64,000 nucleotides of DNA from Streptomyces sp. NRRL F-5126. GTDB lineage: Bacteria; Actinomycetota; Actinomycetes; Streptomycetales; Streptomycetaceae. The position numbers were made by a program, and so were the translations under genes. Numbering within the stretch: the stretch's first letter is position 1; every line of letters begins with the position of its first letter. The DNA lies in the NCBI RefSeq assembly GCF_000721265.1, contig NZ_JOFZ01000012.1:558001-622000 (forward strand), written 5' to 3'. The notes under the pieces are model-generated. The model worked only from the letters and a program-made list of their open reading frames with translations, did no database searches and was not told the origin of the DNA. Shown here piece after piece: positions 8,578 to 17,302 of the stretch.

Positions 8578-9477
8578 TCAGAATTCCCGGTGGCCTGTCA
8601 GGTCGAGCAGTCGGAGCTCCTCCGCCGTCAGTCGGAGCGCACCCGCCGCCACGTTGTCGGCGAGGTGTTCCGGGTCGCCCGTCCCCGGGATGACCAGCAC
8701 GTGGTCGCCTTGTGCGAGGGTCCAGGCCAGGCGGATCTGGGCGTACGAGACCCCGTGCGCGCGAGCCACGGCGAGGACCTCGTCCCGCTCGACCCGGACG
8801 GCTCCGGCCTCGCCCCCTTCCCCTGCGATGGAGAAGAAAGACACGAACGCGATGCCGTGTGCTCTGCACGCCTGGAGCATCTCCTCCCCACCGGGCGTGT
8901 CGATGACGTACCGATTCTGGACGCAGACCACTGGCGCGATCTCCCGAGCCTCGGCAAGGTGTCGCGGGCTGGCGCCTGAGATGCCGAGGTGACGGACGAG
9001 ACCGGCATCGCGCAGCTCGGCGAGAGCGCCGAAGTGTTCGCTGACGGATTCCTGTCCCATGACGCGCAGGTAGACCAGGTCAAGATGGTCACGGCCCAGT
9101 TGGCGCAGGTTCTCTTCGACCTGTCCGCGCAGTTGGTCGGGGCGCGCCGGAGTGGTCCACTCGCCGCCGGGATCCCGCGCCGGGCCGACTTTCGTGGCGA
9201 TGACGAGGTCGTCCGGGTACGGGGACAGCGCCGTATTGATCAGTTCGTTGGCGGAACGCAGAGGCGAGAAGTAGAAGGCCGCGGTGTCGAAGTGGTTGAC
9301 ACCGAGCTCGACTGCGCGGCGAAGTACGGTGATCGACTGGCCACGGTCCCTCGACGCGCCTGTGCGGAAGGCGGCTCGGGCGGCCAGACGCATGGCGCCG
9401 AAACCGATCCGGTTCACGGTGAGGTCGCCGAGCCTCCACGTGCCGGCGGCTGCCGCCGCGGGAGCGTGTGACGTCAT
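8578..9477 (-). CDS. Aldo/keto reductase
   Basis: A 299-residue AKR-fold oxidoreductase. Motifs: VNRIGFGAMRLA, HFDTAAFYF (Asp/Tyr), VIATKVG (Lys), DLVYLRVMG, and VVCVQNRY. At DLVYLRVMG the usual catalytic His is not evident. The C-terminal LVIPGTGDPEHLADN loop is the NADP-binding region. ATG at 9477 is preferred over ATG at 9483 because GGAG then sits 9 nt upstream rather than 3. It resembles the pyridoxal-4-dehydrogenase-like AKR subgroup common in actinomycetes. A palindrome at 9589-9603 may be its operator. Confidence 0.9.
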   Translation of the reverse strand: MTSHAPAAAAAGTWRLGDLTVNRIGFGAMRLAARAAFRTGASRDRGQSITVLRRAVELGVNHFDTAAFYFSPLRSANELINTALSPYPDDLVIATKVGPARDPGGEWTTPARPDQLRGQVEENLRQLGRDHLDLVYLRVMGQESVSEHFGALAELRDAGLVRHLGISGASPRHLAEAREIAPVVCVQNRYVIDTPGGEEMLQACRAHGIAFVSFFSIAGEGGEAGAVRVERDEVLAVARAHGVSYAQIRLAWTLAQGDHVLVIPGTGDPEHLADNVAAGALRLTAEELRLLDLTGHREF

Positions 9478-9588
9478 CCCCATCAACTCCGTTCGGTCGG
9501 CCTCCGCTCCCTGGGAGTTCAGGGCGCAGCGGCCCTGGAGTATGTGCAGACGGCAGACACGGAAGGAAGGTACGGAGTGCGGGGTGAA

Positions 9589-9603
9589 TGTCACACCGTG
9601 ACA
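9589..9603. promoter_or_regulatory. Palindrome TGTCAC-ACC-GTGACA, candidate operator
   Basis: A perfect 6-bp inverted repeat with a 3-nt centre lies between the MFS remnant (stop 9676) and the aldo/keto reductase start (9477), about 112 bp upstream of the latter. Its size fits a homodimeric repressor site. No regulator is encoded next to it, so the ligand protein is unknown. Confidence 0.4.
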
Positions 9604-9675
9604 GGGAATCCGGTGGACCCACTGCCAGTTGTCATAGGTGGCGCTTCCGCGCACACGGAGCGCCTTCTCATGGCC

Positions 9676-11141
9676 TCACGTGCCGTCCAGCGACTCGGCG
9701 CGAGTTGTGGTGGTCGGCTCGTGGACGCCTTGCCGAGCCGGGTTCGCCGTCCGGGTGCGGCCGACCAGGCAGCCCGCCCCCGCCACCGGTAGCAGCAGCA
9801 CGATGAATGCCCATGCAAACGGCGGGAGTTGGCTGGCACTCGCTGCCGATACCGCGCTGAACAGGGCCGAGGCCAGGGCCAGGATCAGCGTCTGGCCGAG
9901 GTTCTGCGACGTCTGCTCACGCTGCTCGCGTAGCCCTGCCTGCCGGCCGGGGCGTGGGTGAGCGACAGCAGGGTGAGCGAGGGCGCGGCGAGCCCCATGC
10001 CCACGGCTGCGAGCGTCATCGACGAGACCGCGACGACCGCGGGCACCTCGGGGAGGGTGGCCAGCGCCGCCAACCCGACCGCAACCGCCATCACACCGGC
10101 CCCGGAGGCGACGAGCCGGTGCCGCTCCACCCGGCCCTGCAGGCGCCCCTGCGTCCAGGACGCCGCGGCCCAGGCAATCGCGGCGCCGGTGAAGGCGAGC
10201 CCCGTCACCACGCCCGGCACTCGTCGTGCCGTGGTCAGCATGAGCGGCACGAACGCTTCGAGTGTGAAGTACGCGCCCGACGTCAACGCCCGTAGCAGCA
10301 CCGTGGCGGGCAGCCCGAGCCCGGCGCGCCAGGTGCGTGGTGGGAGCAGGCGCGGGGCGAGCGTCACGAGCAGCGTCAGGCCCGCCGCCGTGGCCATCGC
10401 ATGCCGAAGGTCCCACGAGGAGACGCCGTACTGGGTGAGCGCCGCCGCCGCGCTCACCGCCACCGCGGACAGGAGCGGGGGCCTGCGTACGGGCCCCTCG
10501 GGCTCGGGGGCCGTCGAAGACGTTCCCGTGGGCGGCGCTTGCCCGCGCAGCAGCAGCACGGCCGCGGCGGCGGGGATCAGTGTGAGCCCCGCGAGGCCGA
10601 AGAACACGGCTCGCCAGGACAGCCACGCGGCAACGAGCCCGGCGAGCGGTGGTCCGGCGAGCGAGGGCACGATCCAGCACGCGCTCATGAGGGCCAGGGC
10701 ACGGGCTCGCACGTGGTCGGGGTACGACTGGCCGATGGCCGCGTTGACGGACACCGCCACCAGTCCCGCCGCGATACCGTCCGTGAACCGCCCGAGTGCC
10801 AGCTGCCAGATGGAAGTGCTGGTGGCCGAGATGAGCAGTGTGACGACGGTCAGGGCCACCCCTGCCGTCAGCGGCCGGCGGGCACCGCCGCGGTCGGCCC
10901 AGGTCCCGCCCAGTACGCCGCCGAGCAGGCTCGCAGCGACAAAAGCCCCTGCCACCAGTGGGTACAGGGCAACCCCGTCGAGGTCCTTGGCGGCCACCGG
11001 CAGCAACGGCATCACGGCGAGCGCGGCGAACCCGGTCAGAAACATCACCGCCGCGAAGCTGGCGGTGGCGGCCAGGTAGGTGCGGGAGAACAGCCCGGGT
11101 TGCTGCTCGGTTGGGCTGCCCCCGGGACGGCGGCGGGTCAC
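9676..11141 (-). pseudogene. MFS transporter, frameshifted near the C-terminus
   Basis: Major facilitator superfamily permease. The main frame (11141 to 9885) gives 418 residues with the MFS motif GGTWADRGGARRP between TM2 and TM3 and about ten further hydrophobic segments. After HAPAGRQGYASSV the frame runs into an arginine-rich tail and a stop at 9885. The adjacent frame continues with EQTSQNLGQTLILALASAL and a last hydrophobic helix (FAWAFIVLLLPVAGAG), ending at 9676. Adding one base near 9918-9920 would restore a 488-residue protein. This is either a real frameshift that removes the last helix or helices, or a sequencing error. The substrate is unknown; a drug or sugar exporter is plausible. 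Confidence 0.8.
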
Positions 11142-11226
11142 GGCAGCAAGTTATCCGCCAACTCTTCCAGGGGCCAACGGCTTTACTGCTCGCCCCGGCA
11201 GGACCGGCAAGGCCCGCGGGTCGGTG

Positions 11227-11694
11227 TCAGCGCGGCGCCGCGCCTGGCTGGTCCGCGATGCGGATGAGCGTCTGCTGGCCGGTCGCGACGAGCGTGGACT
11301 CGCCATCCTGTACACCGAACACTTCGAGTCGGCACACGGTCAGGGTCCGGCCCGGCTTCAGGACGGTGCCGATCGCTTCGAGGTGGTCCCCGGCGGCGGG
11401 TGCGAGGAGGTTGATCTTGTATTCGACGGTGAGGACCTCGGTGCCTTCGGGGAACAGGGTGAGCGCGGCGTAACCGCCGGCGGTGTCGGCGATGGCGCTG
11501 GTGGCGCCGGCGTGGACGTAGCCGTGCTGCTGGGACACTTCGGGCCGGTTGGGCAGGGTGATGTGGACGCGGCCCCGGGCGATGTGCGTGATGCGGGCGC
11601 CGAGGTGCCGCATCAGGCCCTGGCGGGCGAAGCTCTCGCGGATCCGGGCCTGCGTCCCGGGGCTCGCCTCGGCATGCTCGGGGCGCTCAGGCAT
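11227..11694 (-). CDS. PaaI-family hotdog-fold thioesterase
   Basis: A 155-residue acyl-CoA thioesterase-like protein. The hotdog core includes PNRPEVSQQHGYVHAGATSA (HGYVHAG with the conserved catalytic-loop region) and TAGGYAAL. Further core segments are VLTVEYKINLLAPA and VCRLEVFGV, with ATGQQTLI at the end. ATG at 11694 overlaps the end of the upstream nucleotidyltransferase gene by 8 bp, so translation is probably coupled. The frame is open much further upstream but without homology. It likely hydrolyses aryl- or short-chain acyl-CoA thioesters; the substrate is unknown. Confidence 0.92.
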   Translation of the reverse strand: MPERPEHAEASPGTQARIRESFARQGLMRHLGARITHIARGRVHITLPNRPEVSQQHGYVHAGATSAIADTAGGYAALTLFPEGTEVLTVEYKINLLAPAAGDHLEAIGTVLKPGRTLTVCRLEVFGVQDGESTLVATGQQTLIRIADQPGAAPR

Positions 11695-12391
11695 CCGGTG
11701 TCCCTCCCGTGGCCCGGCCGCAGCGTACGGGGGCCTTCGGGCCGGGTCGATGCAGAGCCGAGGCCCAAGGGTGGCCAGGGTGCACGCGGGCGAGCAGCCC
11801 GGCCAGGGTCTTGCGCTGTGCCGGGGCCATGTGCGGGACCGTCGCCTCGAAGTCCGCTCCGTCCTTGGCGCGGGCGTGCTTGGCCTTGAAGAGCAGGACC
11901 AGCTCGGGTGCGAGGTACGGGATGCCGTCCCGGGTGTGGTGGACGATGTCACCGTAGGGAAGCCGGATGGCTTCGTCGCGTCGACAGACCCAGGTGTCGG
12001 CGTCGTGCGGCTCGCGGAACACGTCGAGCAGGTAGTTCCCGGTGGCCGGGTCGCGCAGCCACGTCTGGTGCACGGCGGCCAGTGCCTCCGGCGGGGCGCC
12101 CTCCCAGATGTGGCCACTGCCTGCCGCGTCGAAGACGTGGCCCGGGAAGCGGCGGCGGACCTCGGGGAAGCCCGCGGCCGGAACGGCGATCTCGATGTCC
12201 GCGTGCGGGCGCGTCTGCCTGCCGCGGAACAGGTCGAGCGCCCAGCCTCCGGCCACATACCAGGGCGTGCCGAGCCCGGCCAGCCGCCGCGCGACCTCGT
12301 TCGGCGTCCAGCAGGACGACCACCTCGCGTCCAGGGATCTGATCGCGTCGGGTGACAACTCAACTCCACCGCTTGGCAGTTGCTCGCTCAC
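11687..12391 (-). CDS. Nucleotidyltransferase-fold protein (aminoglycoside adenylyltransferase-like)
   Basis: A 234-residue protein with the nucleotidyltransferase signature AGGWALDLFRGRQTRPHADI followed by EIAV. The Asp/Glu of DIE supply metal ligands. It resembles ANT(2'')/Lnu-like and minimal nucleotidyltransferase families. These are often present in Streptomyces without proven resistance function. GTG at 12391 overlaps the stop of the DUF2277 gene (GTGA), and its 3' end overlaps the thioesterase start, so the three genes form a tightly coupled operon. Whether it modifies an antibiotic or another small molecule is not known. Confidence 0.85.
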   Translation of the reverse strand: MSEQLPSGGVELSPDAIRSLDARWSSCWTPNEVARRLAGLGTPWYVAGGWALDLFRGRQTRPHADIEIAVPAAGFPEVRRRFPGHVFDAAGSGHIWEGAPPEALAAVHQTWLRDPATGNYLLDVFREPHDADTWVCRRDEAIRLPYGDIVHHTRDGIPYLAPELVLLFKAKHARAKDGADFEATVPHMAPAQRKTLAGLLARVHPGHPWASALHRPGPKAPVRCGRATGGTPDA

Positions 12392-12642
12392 CGTCGGACG
12401 GCCGTTGTCCCGCGGGCCGCGGCCGAGCCGTGTGGGCCGCGGACCTCAAGGTCGGCGAGGAGGCGTGCGGTGGCGTCGGTGATCTCGGCCACCGCGCGGT
12501 CGAAGACCTCGCGGTTGTGTGCGGCGGGGGCGCGGAAGCCGGAGACCTTGCGGACGTACTGGAGCGCGGCCGCGCCGATCTCCTCTTCTGTGGCCTCCTC
12601 GGGGAGCACGGGCGGACGGAGTGTCTTGATGCTTCGGCACAT
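12388..12642 (-). CDS. DUF2277 family protein
   Basis: An 84-residue conserved protein with the family start MCRSIKTLRPP. The central segment YVRKVSGFRAPAAHNREVFD is characteristic and ends in a helical region. GGAG sits just before the ATG. It is first in the coupled operon with the nucleotidyltransferase and thioesterase. Function is unknown; the CRSIK cysteine and the APAAHN motif are the conserved parts. Confidence 0.9.
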   Translation of the reverse strand: MCRSIKTLRPPVLPEEATEEEIGAAALQYVRKVSGFRAPAAHNREVFDRAVAEITDATARLLADLEVRGPHGSAAARGTTAVRR

Positions 12643-12675
12643 GTCTCCAGTGTGCCGCGTGCGGCCCTCCCGCGG

Positions 12676-13797
12676 TCAGCCTTGCGCGCCCGCGGAGTCC
12701 TGCGCGCCCGCGGACTCCCGCGGGGCGCGTGTGCTGTCGCGCACGACGAGGCGTGTGCCCAGTTCGATGCGGGTCTCCGGGCCGGCCGCCGTGCCCGCGG
12801 ATCCGTCCGTACGGCCGTCGGAGCCGGCGCGAGCGTCGGGCCGTGTCTGGCCGCGGTCGCCGCGCAGCCGCAGCAGCATCTGCGCCGCCTCCTCCGCCAT
12901 CCGCTCCAGCGGCTGGTTGACGGTGGTGAGCGCGGGGCTCGACCACTGGGCCAGTGGTATGTCGTCGTAGCCGACCACCGACAGGTCCTGAGGCACCTGC
13001 AGGCCCAGCAGGCGTGCGGCCTCCAGCACGCCGAGTGCCTGGAGGTCGCTGCCCGCGAAGATCGCGGTGGGGCGATCGGGCGCGCGCAGCAGGTCGAGTG
13101 CGTGCTCGCGGCCCGCCGCGACATGGAAGTCGCCGTAGCGCACGAGCGCGGGGTCGGGAGCGAGGCCTGCCATGCCGAGCGCCGAGCGGAAGCCGTCGAG
13201 GCGGGCGAGGGAGCAGAGCATGTCCTCGGGGCCCGTGATCATCGCGATCCTGCGGTGGCCCAGGTCGATGAGGTGCCGGGTCGCGGCGAGGCCGCCGGCC
13301 CAGTTGGCCGAGCCGACCGAGGGTACGTCGGGCTCGGGGTCGCCCGCCGGGTCGACGATGACGAACGGGATGGCGCGCGACCAGAGCTTCTTCTTGAGCT
13401 CGTCCGGCAGTGTGGAGAAGACGAGCACGACTCCGAGGGGACGGCGGCGCAGCACGCCCTCGACCCAGTCGGCGCCCGGCGAGTGGCGGGTGCCGGTCTC
13501 GGTGAGCACCACGCTCATGCCGCCCTGCCGGGCGATGTTCTGCACGCCCCTGATCAGCTGCATCGACCAGATGCTGTCGAGCTCGTGGAAGACGATCTCG
13601 AGGAGCGGCGCCTCGGGCGGCGTCGGCGCGGAGCGCCGGTAGCCGTGTTCGTCGAGCAGTTCCTCGACCTTGACGCGCGTGGGTGCTGAGACGTCCGGCC
13701 GCCCATTGAGGACTTTCGAAACTGTCGAGAGCGACACACCGGCTTGCGTCGCGACCTGGGCCAGGGTGGTGCGGCCCGCGCTCCTGTCATCTGCCAT
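12676..13797 (-). CDS. LacI-family repressor of the adjacent sugar operon
   Basis: A 373-residue LacI/GalR protein. The N-terminal HTH and hinge are TLAQVATQAGVSLSTVSKVL then NGRPDVSAPTRVKVEELL. A periplasmic-binding-like sensor domain follows, with FVIVDPAG, GHRRIAMITG, TAIFAGSDLQALG and VVGYDDIPLA. The start ATG at 13797 is preceded by TATCCT at exactly 6 nt, suggesting a leaderless transcript. It diverges from the ABC transporter/GH3 operon across 151 bp and is its probable repressor. The inducer is presumably the imported oligosaccharide. The low-complexity Ala/Gly/Ser tail past about residue 330 is unusual but not disruptive. Confidence 0.93.
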   Translation of the reverse strand: MADDRSAGRTTLAQVATQAGVSLSTVSKVLNGRPDVSAPTRVKVEELLDEHGYRRSAPTPPEAPLLEIVFHELDSIWSMQLIRGVQNIARQGGMSVVLTETGTRHSPGADWVEGVLRRRPLGVVLVFSTLPDELKKKLWSRAIPFVIVDPAGDPEPDVPSVGSANWAGGLAATRHLIDLGHRRIAMITGPEDMLCSLARLDGFRSALGMAGLAPDPALVRYGDFHVAAGREHALDLLRAPDRPTAIFAGSDLQALGVLEAARLLGLQVPQDLSVVGYDDIPLAQWSSPALTTVNQPLERMAEEAAQMLLRLRGDRGQTRPDARAGSDGRTDGSAGTAAGPETRIELGTRLVVRDSTRAPRESAGAQDSAGAQG

Positions 13798-13948
13798 GGC
13801 AGAAGGATAGAGCACCGCCATTCGGTAACGGTTTGATTGCGGCCATGCGCGCAGGCCTGTGCAGCTGTTGACGGCTTCGCACGCCGACTCTACGGTCCCA
13901 CGCCATAGAGCTTTCGGTAATCTTGCCGACACTTTCGGAGGGGACTTC
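13798..13948. promoter_or_regulatory. Divergent control region between LacI gene and sugar-transport operon
   Basis: TTCGGTAA occurs at 13821-13828 and 13913-13920. CTTTCGG occurs at 13911-13917 and 13932-13938, 21 bp (two helical turns) apart, the second copy running into the Shine-Dalgarno GGAGGGG (13937-13943). The repeated CTTTCGG/TTCGGTAA elements are candidate LacI half-sites placed to block the operon promoter and ribosome loading. On the minus strand TATCCT (13804-13809) lies 6 nt before the LacI ATG and is a likely -10 box. Binding is inferred. Confidence 0.5.
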
Positions 13949-15307
13949 ATGCGGATGTCGACGCGGAAGCGGATACCGACACGGACACCGATGCGATCCG
14001 CCCCGGCCAGGGCACGCATCACACGCACCGTCGCCTGCGGCGGCGCCGCCCTGCTGCTCGGCACGTCCCTGACCGCCTGCGGTGGTGGCGATTCGGGCTC
14101 GGGCGGCGGCTCCCAGGAGTTCCACGTCCTCGTCTACGGCGACGCGGGCAACAAGGTCGAGAAGAAGATCGTCGCGGAGTTCAACAAGACGTCGAAGGTC
14201 AAGGCGGTGCTCGACACCATCCCCGGCGCCGACTACCAGCAGAAGCTCCAGACGATCATCAACACACCGCAGGCCCCCGACGTGTTCTACAACTGGGGCG
14301 GCGGTTCCATCCGGCCGTACGTCAAGGCCGGGCTGCTCATGCCGCTGGACGACGTCTTCAAGAACGACCCGAAGATCGGCGACCACTTCCTGCCGTCCGT
14401 CTACAACACCGCGAAGATCGACGGGAAGGCCTACGGCATCCCGATGCGCGGGACGCAGCCCGTGCTGCTGTTCAGCAACAAGAAGGTGCTCGCCGACGCG
14501 GGCGTCACCGCGCCCAAGACGTGGGACGACCTGCTGGCGGACGTGAAGAAGCTCAAGGCCAAGGGCGTCACGCCCATCGCGCTCGGCGGCGGCGACAAGT
14601 GGACCACCATGATGTGGTTCGAGTACCTATACGACCGCGTCGCCGGCCCCGGCCTGTTCCAGAAGGCCGTGTCCGGGGACAAGAGCGCGTGGGCGAGCGC
14701 CGACAGCAAGAAGGCGCTGTCGATGTTCCGGCAGCTGGTGGACTCGGGCGCGTTCGGCTCCAACTACGACTCGGTGAAGTGGACGGGTGGCGGCTCGGCG
14801 CAGCTCCTCGCCTCCGGCAAGGCCGGGTTCGAGCTGATGGGGTCGTGGGAGTACTCCTCGCAGAAGGAGAGCAGCCCCGACTTCGCGGCCCACGGTCTCG
14901 GGTACACCACCTTCCCGAGCGTGCCGGGCGGCAAGGGCGACACCGCCGACCTGGTGGGCAACACCAACAACTTCTACTCCGTGATGAAGAAGACCAAGCA
15001 GCGCGCCGCCATCGCGAAGTTCCTCAAGCTCATGTACTCGGACGACTTCGTCAAGGCTCAGCTGTCGATCGGCAACCTGCCGACCACCACGAACACCGAC
15101 AAGTTCCTCGACTCGACGGGTGACCCGGCGTATGCGAAGTACCAGCTGAACCTGGTGTCCAACGCCCCCTCGTTCCAGGTCTCCTGGGACCAGGCGTACC
15201 CGCCCTCGCAGATGACGGCGATCTACCAGGCCGTCCAGGAGTTCACCGACGGCAAGATCGACGCCGGCGCCTTCATCAAGGACATGCAGGCCCTGGACGC
15301 GAGCTGA
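13949..15307 (+). CDS. Sugar ABC transporter substrate-binding lipoprotein
   Basis: A 452-residue family-1 extracellular solute-binding protein. A twin-Arg-rich basic N-terminus and hydrophobic stretch lead to the lipobox LTAC, Cys44, giving a membrane-anchored lipoprotein. The mature part contains FHVLVYGDAGNKVEKKIVAE, VFYNWGGGSIRPYVKAGLLM and YGIPMRGTQPVLLF. These are typical of oligosaccharide binders. ATG at 13949 follows GGAGGGG by 5 nt; the in-frame region upstream lacks family similarity. It is the first gene of the operon with two permeases and a GH3 enzyme, so it probably binds a beta-linked disaccharide or oligosaccharide. Confidence 0.94.
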   Translation: MRMSTRKRIPTRTPMRSAPARARITRTVACGGAALLLGTSLTACGGGDSGSGGGSQEFHVLVYGDAGNKVEKKIVAEFNKTSKVKAVLDTIPGADYQQKLQTIINTPQAPDVFYNWGGGSIRPYVKAGLLMPLDDVFKNDPKIGDHFLPSVYNTAKIDGKAYGIPMRGTQPVLLFSNKKVLADAGVTAPKTWDDLLADVKKLKAKGVTPIALGGGDKWTTMMWFEYLYDRVAGPGLFQKAVSGDKSAWASADSKKALSMFRQLVDSGAFGSNYDSVKWTGGGSAQLLASGKAGFELMGSWEYSSQKESSPDFAAHGLGYTTFPSVPGGKGDTADLVGNTNNFYSVMKKTKQRAAIAKFLKLMYSDDFVKAQLSIGNLPTTTNTDKFLDSTGDPAYAKYQLNLVSNAPSFQVSWDQAYPPSQMTAIYQAVQEFTDGKIDAGAFIKDMQALDAS

Positions 15308-15347
15308 CGGCGGCCGGGAAGAGGACGGACGCAGGACGGAAGGCGAC

Positions 15348-16394
15348 ATGACGCCCGCACAACCCGACATGACGGCCCCCCGCCCCGGTGTGACGGCCTC
15401 ACAGCCCGGCGGGACGGCCCCCCACTCGTCGCGCGGAGGCGGCGGAGGCCGCGGCCTCCGAATGGGCCTCGGTGGCCGTGGCCGGGGCGGCGGCGCCCCG
15501 CGCAGGAGCGCCGCCGCCCGCGGCACCGCGCGTCCAGGCATCGGCTGGGCGCTGCCGGCCGTGGTGTTCTTCGGCCTGTTCGCGCTGGTGCCGCTGGTGA
15601 TGGTGGCGGTGCTCTCGTTCACCAACTGGAGCGGGCTCGGCTCGCCGTCCTTCGCGGGGCTCACCAACTGGACGAAGCTGTTCCACGACCCGGTGATGAT
15701 CCAGAGCCTCTGGCTGAGCGTCCTGCTGACCGGGCTCGGCGTGGTGGTGCAGACCCCGCTGTCGATCCTGATCGGGGTGTGGGCGGCGGGACCGCAGCGC
15801 GGGCGTGCCGTGCTCGCGGCGGTGTTCTTCATCCCGCTGCTGCTGTCCGTCACCGCGGTGTCCGTGCTGTGGCGTGCACTGCTCGACCCCAACTTCGGCG
15901 TGCCGGCGCAGGCCCGCTGGCTCTTCGGCGACGGCAACCTGTTCGGCTCGCGCACCGGGGCCATCGGTGTGCTGGTGCTGGTGAGCGCCTGGCAGTACAC
16001 GCCGCTGCACTCGCTGATCTACCAGGGGGCGACGCGCGCGATCCCCAAGGTGCTCTACCAGGCCGCCGCCGTCGACGGGGCAGGGCGGGTACGGCAGTTC
16101 TTCCACATCACACTGCCGCAGCTGCGCAACGCGATCGTCACGTCGGTGATCCTCATGGTCGTCGGGGGCCTGACGACCTTCGACTCGGTGCTCATCCTCA
16201 CCCAGGGCGGCCCGGGGACCGACACGACCATCACGGCTTTCTACATGTACGAGAAGGCGTTCAAGAGCTTCGACTACGGGGCGGGCGCGGCGATCGCGCT
16301 GCTGCTCGTGGTGGTGGCGACGGCGATCTCGCTCGTGGTGGTGCGGCTGTCGGGGTACGACCGGATGACCGGCACGCAGGAGGGACTGTCATGA
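15348..16394 (+). CDS. Sugar ABC transporter permease (MalF/UgpA type)
   Basis: A 348-residue membrane protein. A Gly/Pro/Arg-rich cytoplasmic N-terminus of about 60 residues precedes six transmembrane segments starting at IGWALPAVVFFGLFALVPLV. The EAA-type loop AAAVDGAGRVRQFFHITLPQ contacts the ATPase. The TGA overlaps the next ATG (ATGA at 16391-16394). No ATPase gene is present, so the pair probably uses the shared MsiK ATPase known from Streptomyces. Confidence 0.93.
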   Translation: MTPAQPDMTAPRPGVTASQPGGTAPHSSRGGGGGRGLRMGLGGRGRGGGAPRRSAAARGTARPGIGWALPAVVFFGLFALVPLVMVAVLSFTNWSGLGSPSFAGLTNWTKLFHDPVMIQSLWLSVLLTGLGVVVQTPLSILIGVWAAGPQRGRAVLAAVFFIPLLLSVTAVSVLWRALLDPNFGVPAQARWLFGDGNLFGSRTGAIGVLVLVSAWQYTPLHSLIYQGATRAIPKVLYQAAAVDGAGRVRQFFHITLPQLRNAIVTSVILMVVGGLTTFDSVLILTQGGPGTDTTITAFYMYEKAFKSFDYGAGAAIALLLVVVATAISLVVVRLSGYDRMTGTQEGLS

Positions 16395-17302
16395 GTGCGG
16401 CGGTACGGCCCCCGGCCGCGGGCCCGCGTGCGGCGCGGTCCGCCAGGCGGTCCGCGCGAAGGGCGGACGCGGCGGGCAGTGTGGTCGGCAGCAGGCCCAA
16501 CTACCTCGCGGGCGCCGGGGCGTTCCTGTGGCTGTGCATGGTTGGCCTGCCGGTGTACGTGATGCTCGGCGCGTCCGTGCGCACCAAGCCGGACTACACG
16601 GCGGGCGGCCCGATGTCGCTGCCTGGCACCTTCGGATTCGGCGCCTTCACCCGCGATTTCTCCAGCGGGTTCGGACGGTACTTCCTCAACACGGCGGTGG
16701 TCACCGCGAGCGTCGTGGCGATCGTGCTGCTGCTCGTGCCGCCGCTGGCGTTCGCGATCGTGCGCAACAGGGGACGGGCCACCTCCGGTGTGTTCCGGCT
16801 GTTCCTGCTCGGGCTCGCCGTGCCCGCGCAGGCCGTGATCGTGCCGATGTTCTACCTGATCAGCAAGGCTGGGCTGTACGACAACCTCATCGGTGTGATC
16901 CTGCCGACGGCCGCGTTCTGCCTGCCGGTGTGCGCGCTGATCCTCACCGGGACCATGCGGGACATCGGCGGCGAGCTGTTCGAGGCAATGGCCATCGACG
17001 GGGCCGACACCCGGCGCGTGTTCTTCCAGCTGGTGCTGCCGCTGTCGAAGGGCGGCCTCTCGACGATCGTGGTGTTCTCCGCGCTCCAGGCGTGGAACGG
17101 CTTCCTGTTCCCGCTGGTGCTCACGCAGTCGGAGAGCTCCAAGGTCCTCACCCTCGGCCTGTACAACTTCCAGACGCAGTACGGGACGGACATCCCCGCG
17201 CTGCTCGCCGCGGTGGTGCTGTCCACCGTGCCCGTCCTGCTCGTCTACCTGTTCGCCCGCAGAGCGCTCGTCCAGGGGCTCATGGGAGTCGGAGGAAAGT
17301 GA
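16391..17302 (+). CDS. Sugar ABC transporter permease (MalG/UgpE type)
   Basis: A 303-residue permease with six predicted membrane helices (LAGAGAFLWLCMVGLPVYVM first). The EAA loop is EAMAIDGADTRRVFFQLVLP. Its ATG overlaps the upstream stop and its own TGA overlaps the GTG of the GH3 gene (GTGA at 17299-17302), so three consecutive genes are coupled. It forms the heterodimeric channel with the preceding permease. Confidence 0.94.
   Translation: MSAAVRPPAAGPRAARSARRSARRADAAGSVVGSRPNYLAGAGAFLWLCMVGLPVYVMLGASVRTKPDYTAGGPMSLPGTFGFGAFTRDFSSGFGRYFLNTAVVTASVVAIVLLLVPPLAFAIVRNRGRATSGVFRLFLLGLAVPAQAVIVPMFYLISKAGLYDNLIGVILPTAAFCLPVCALILTGTMRDIGGELFEAMAIDGADTRRVFFQLVLPLSKGGLSTIVVFSALQAWNGFLFPLVLTQSESSKVLTLGLYNFQTQYGTDIPALLAAVVLSTVPVLLVYLFARRALVQGLMGVGGK

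Noticed and set aside
11687..12391. Aminoglycoside resistance gene
   Set aside because: The nucleotidyltransferase fold is clear but the specific ANT signature is not; no resistance claim is justified.
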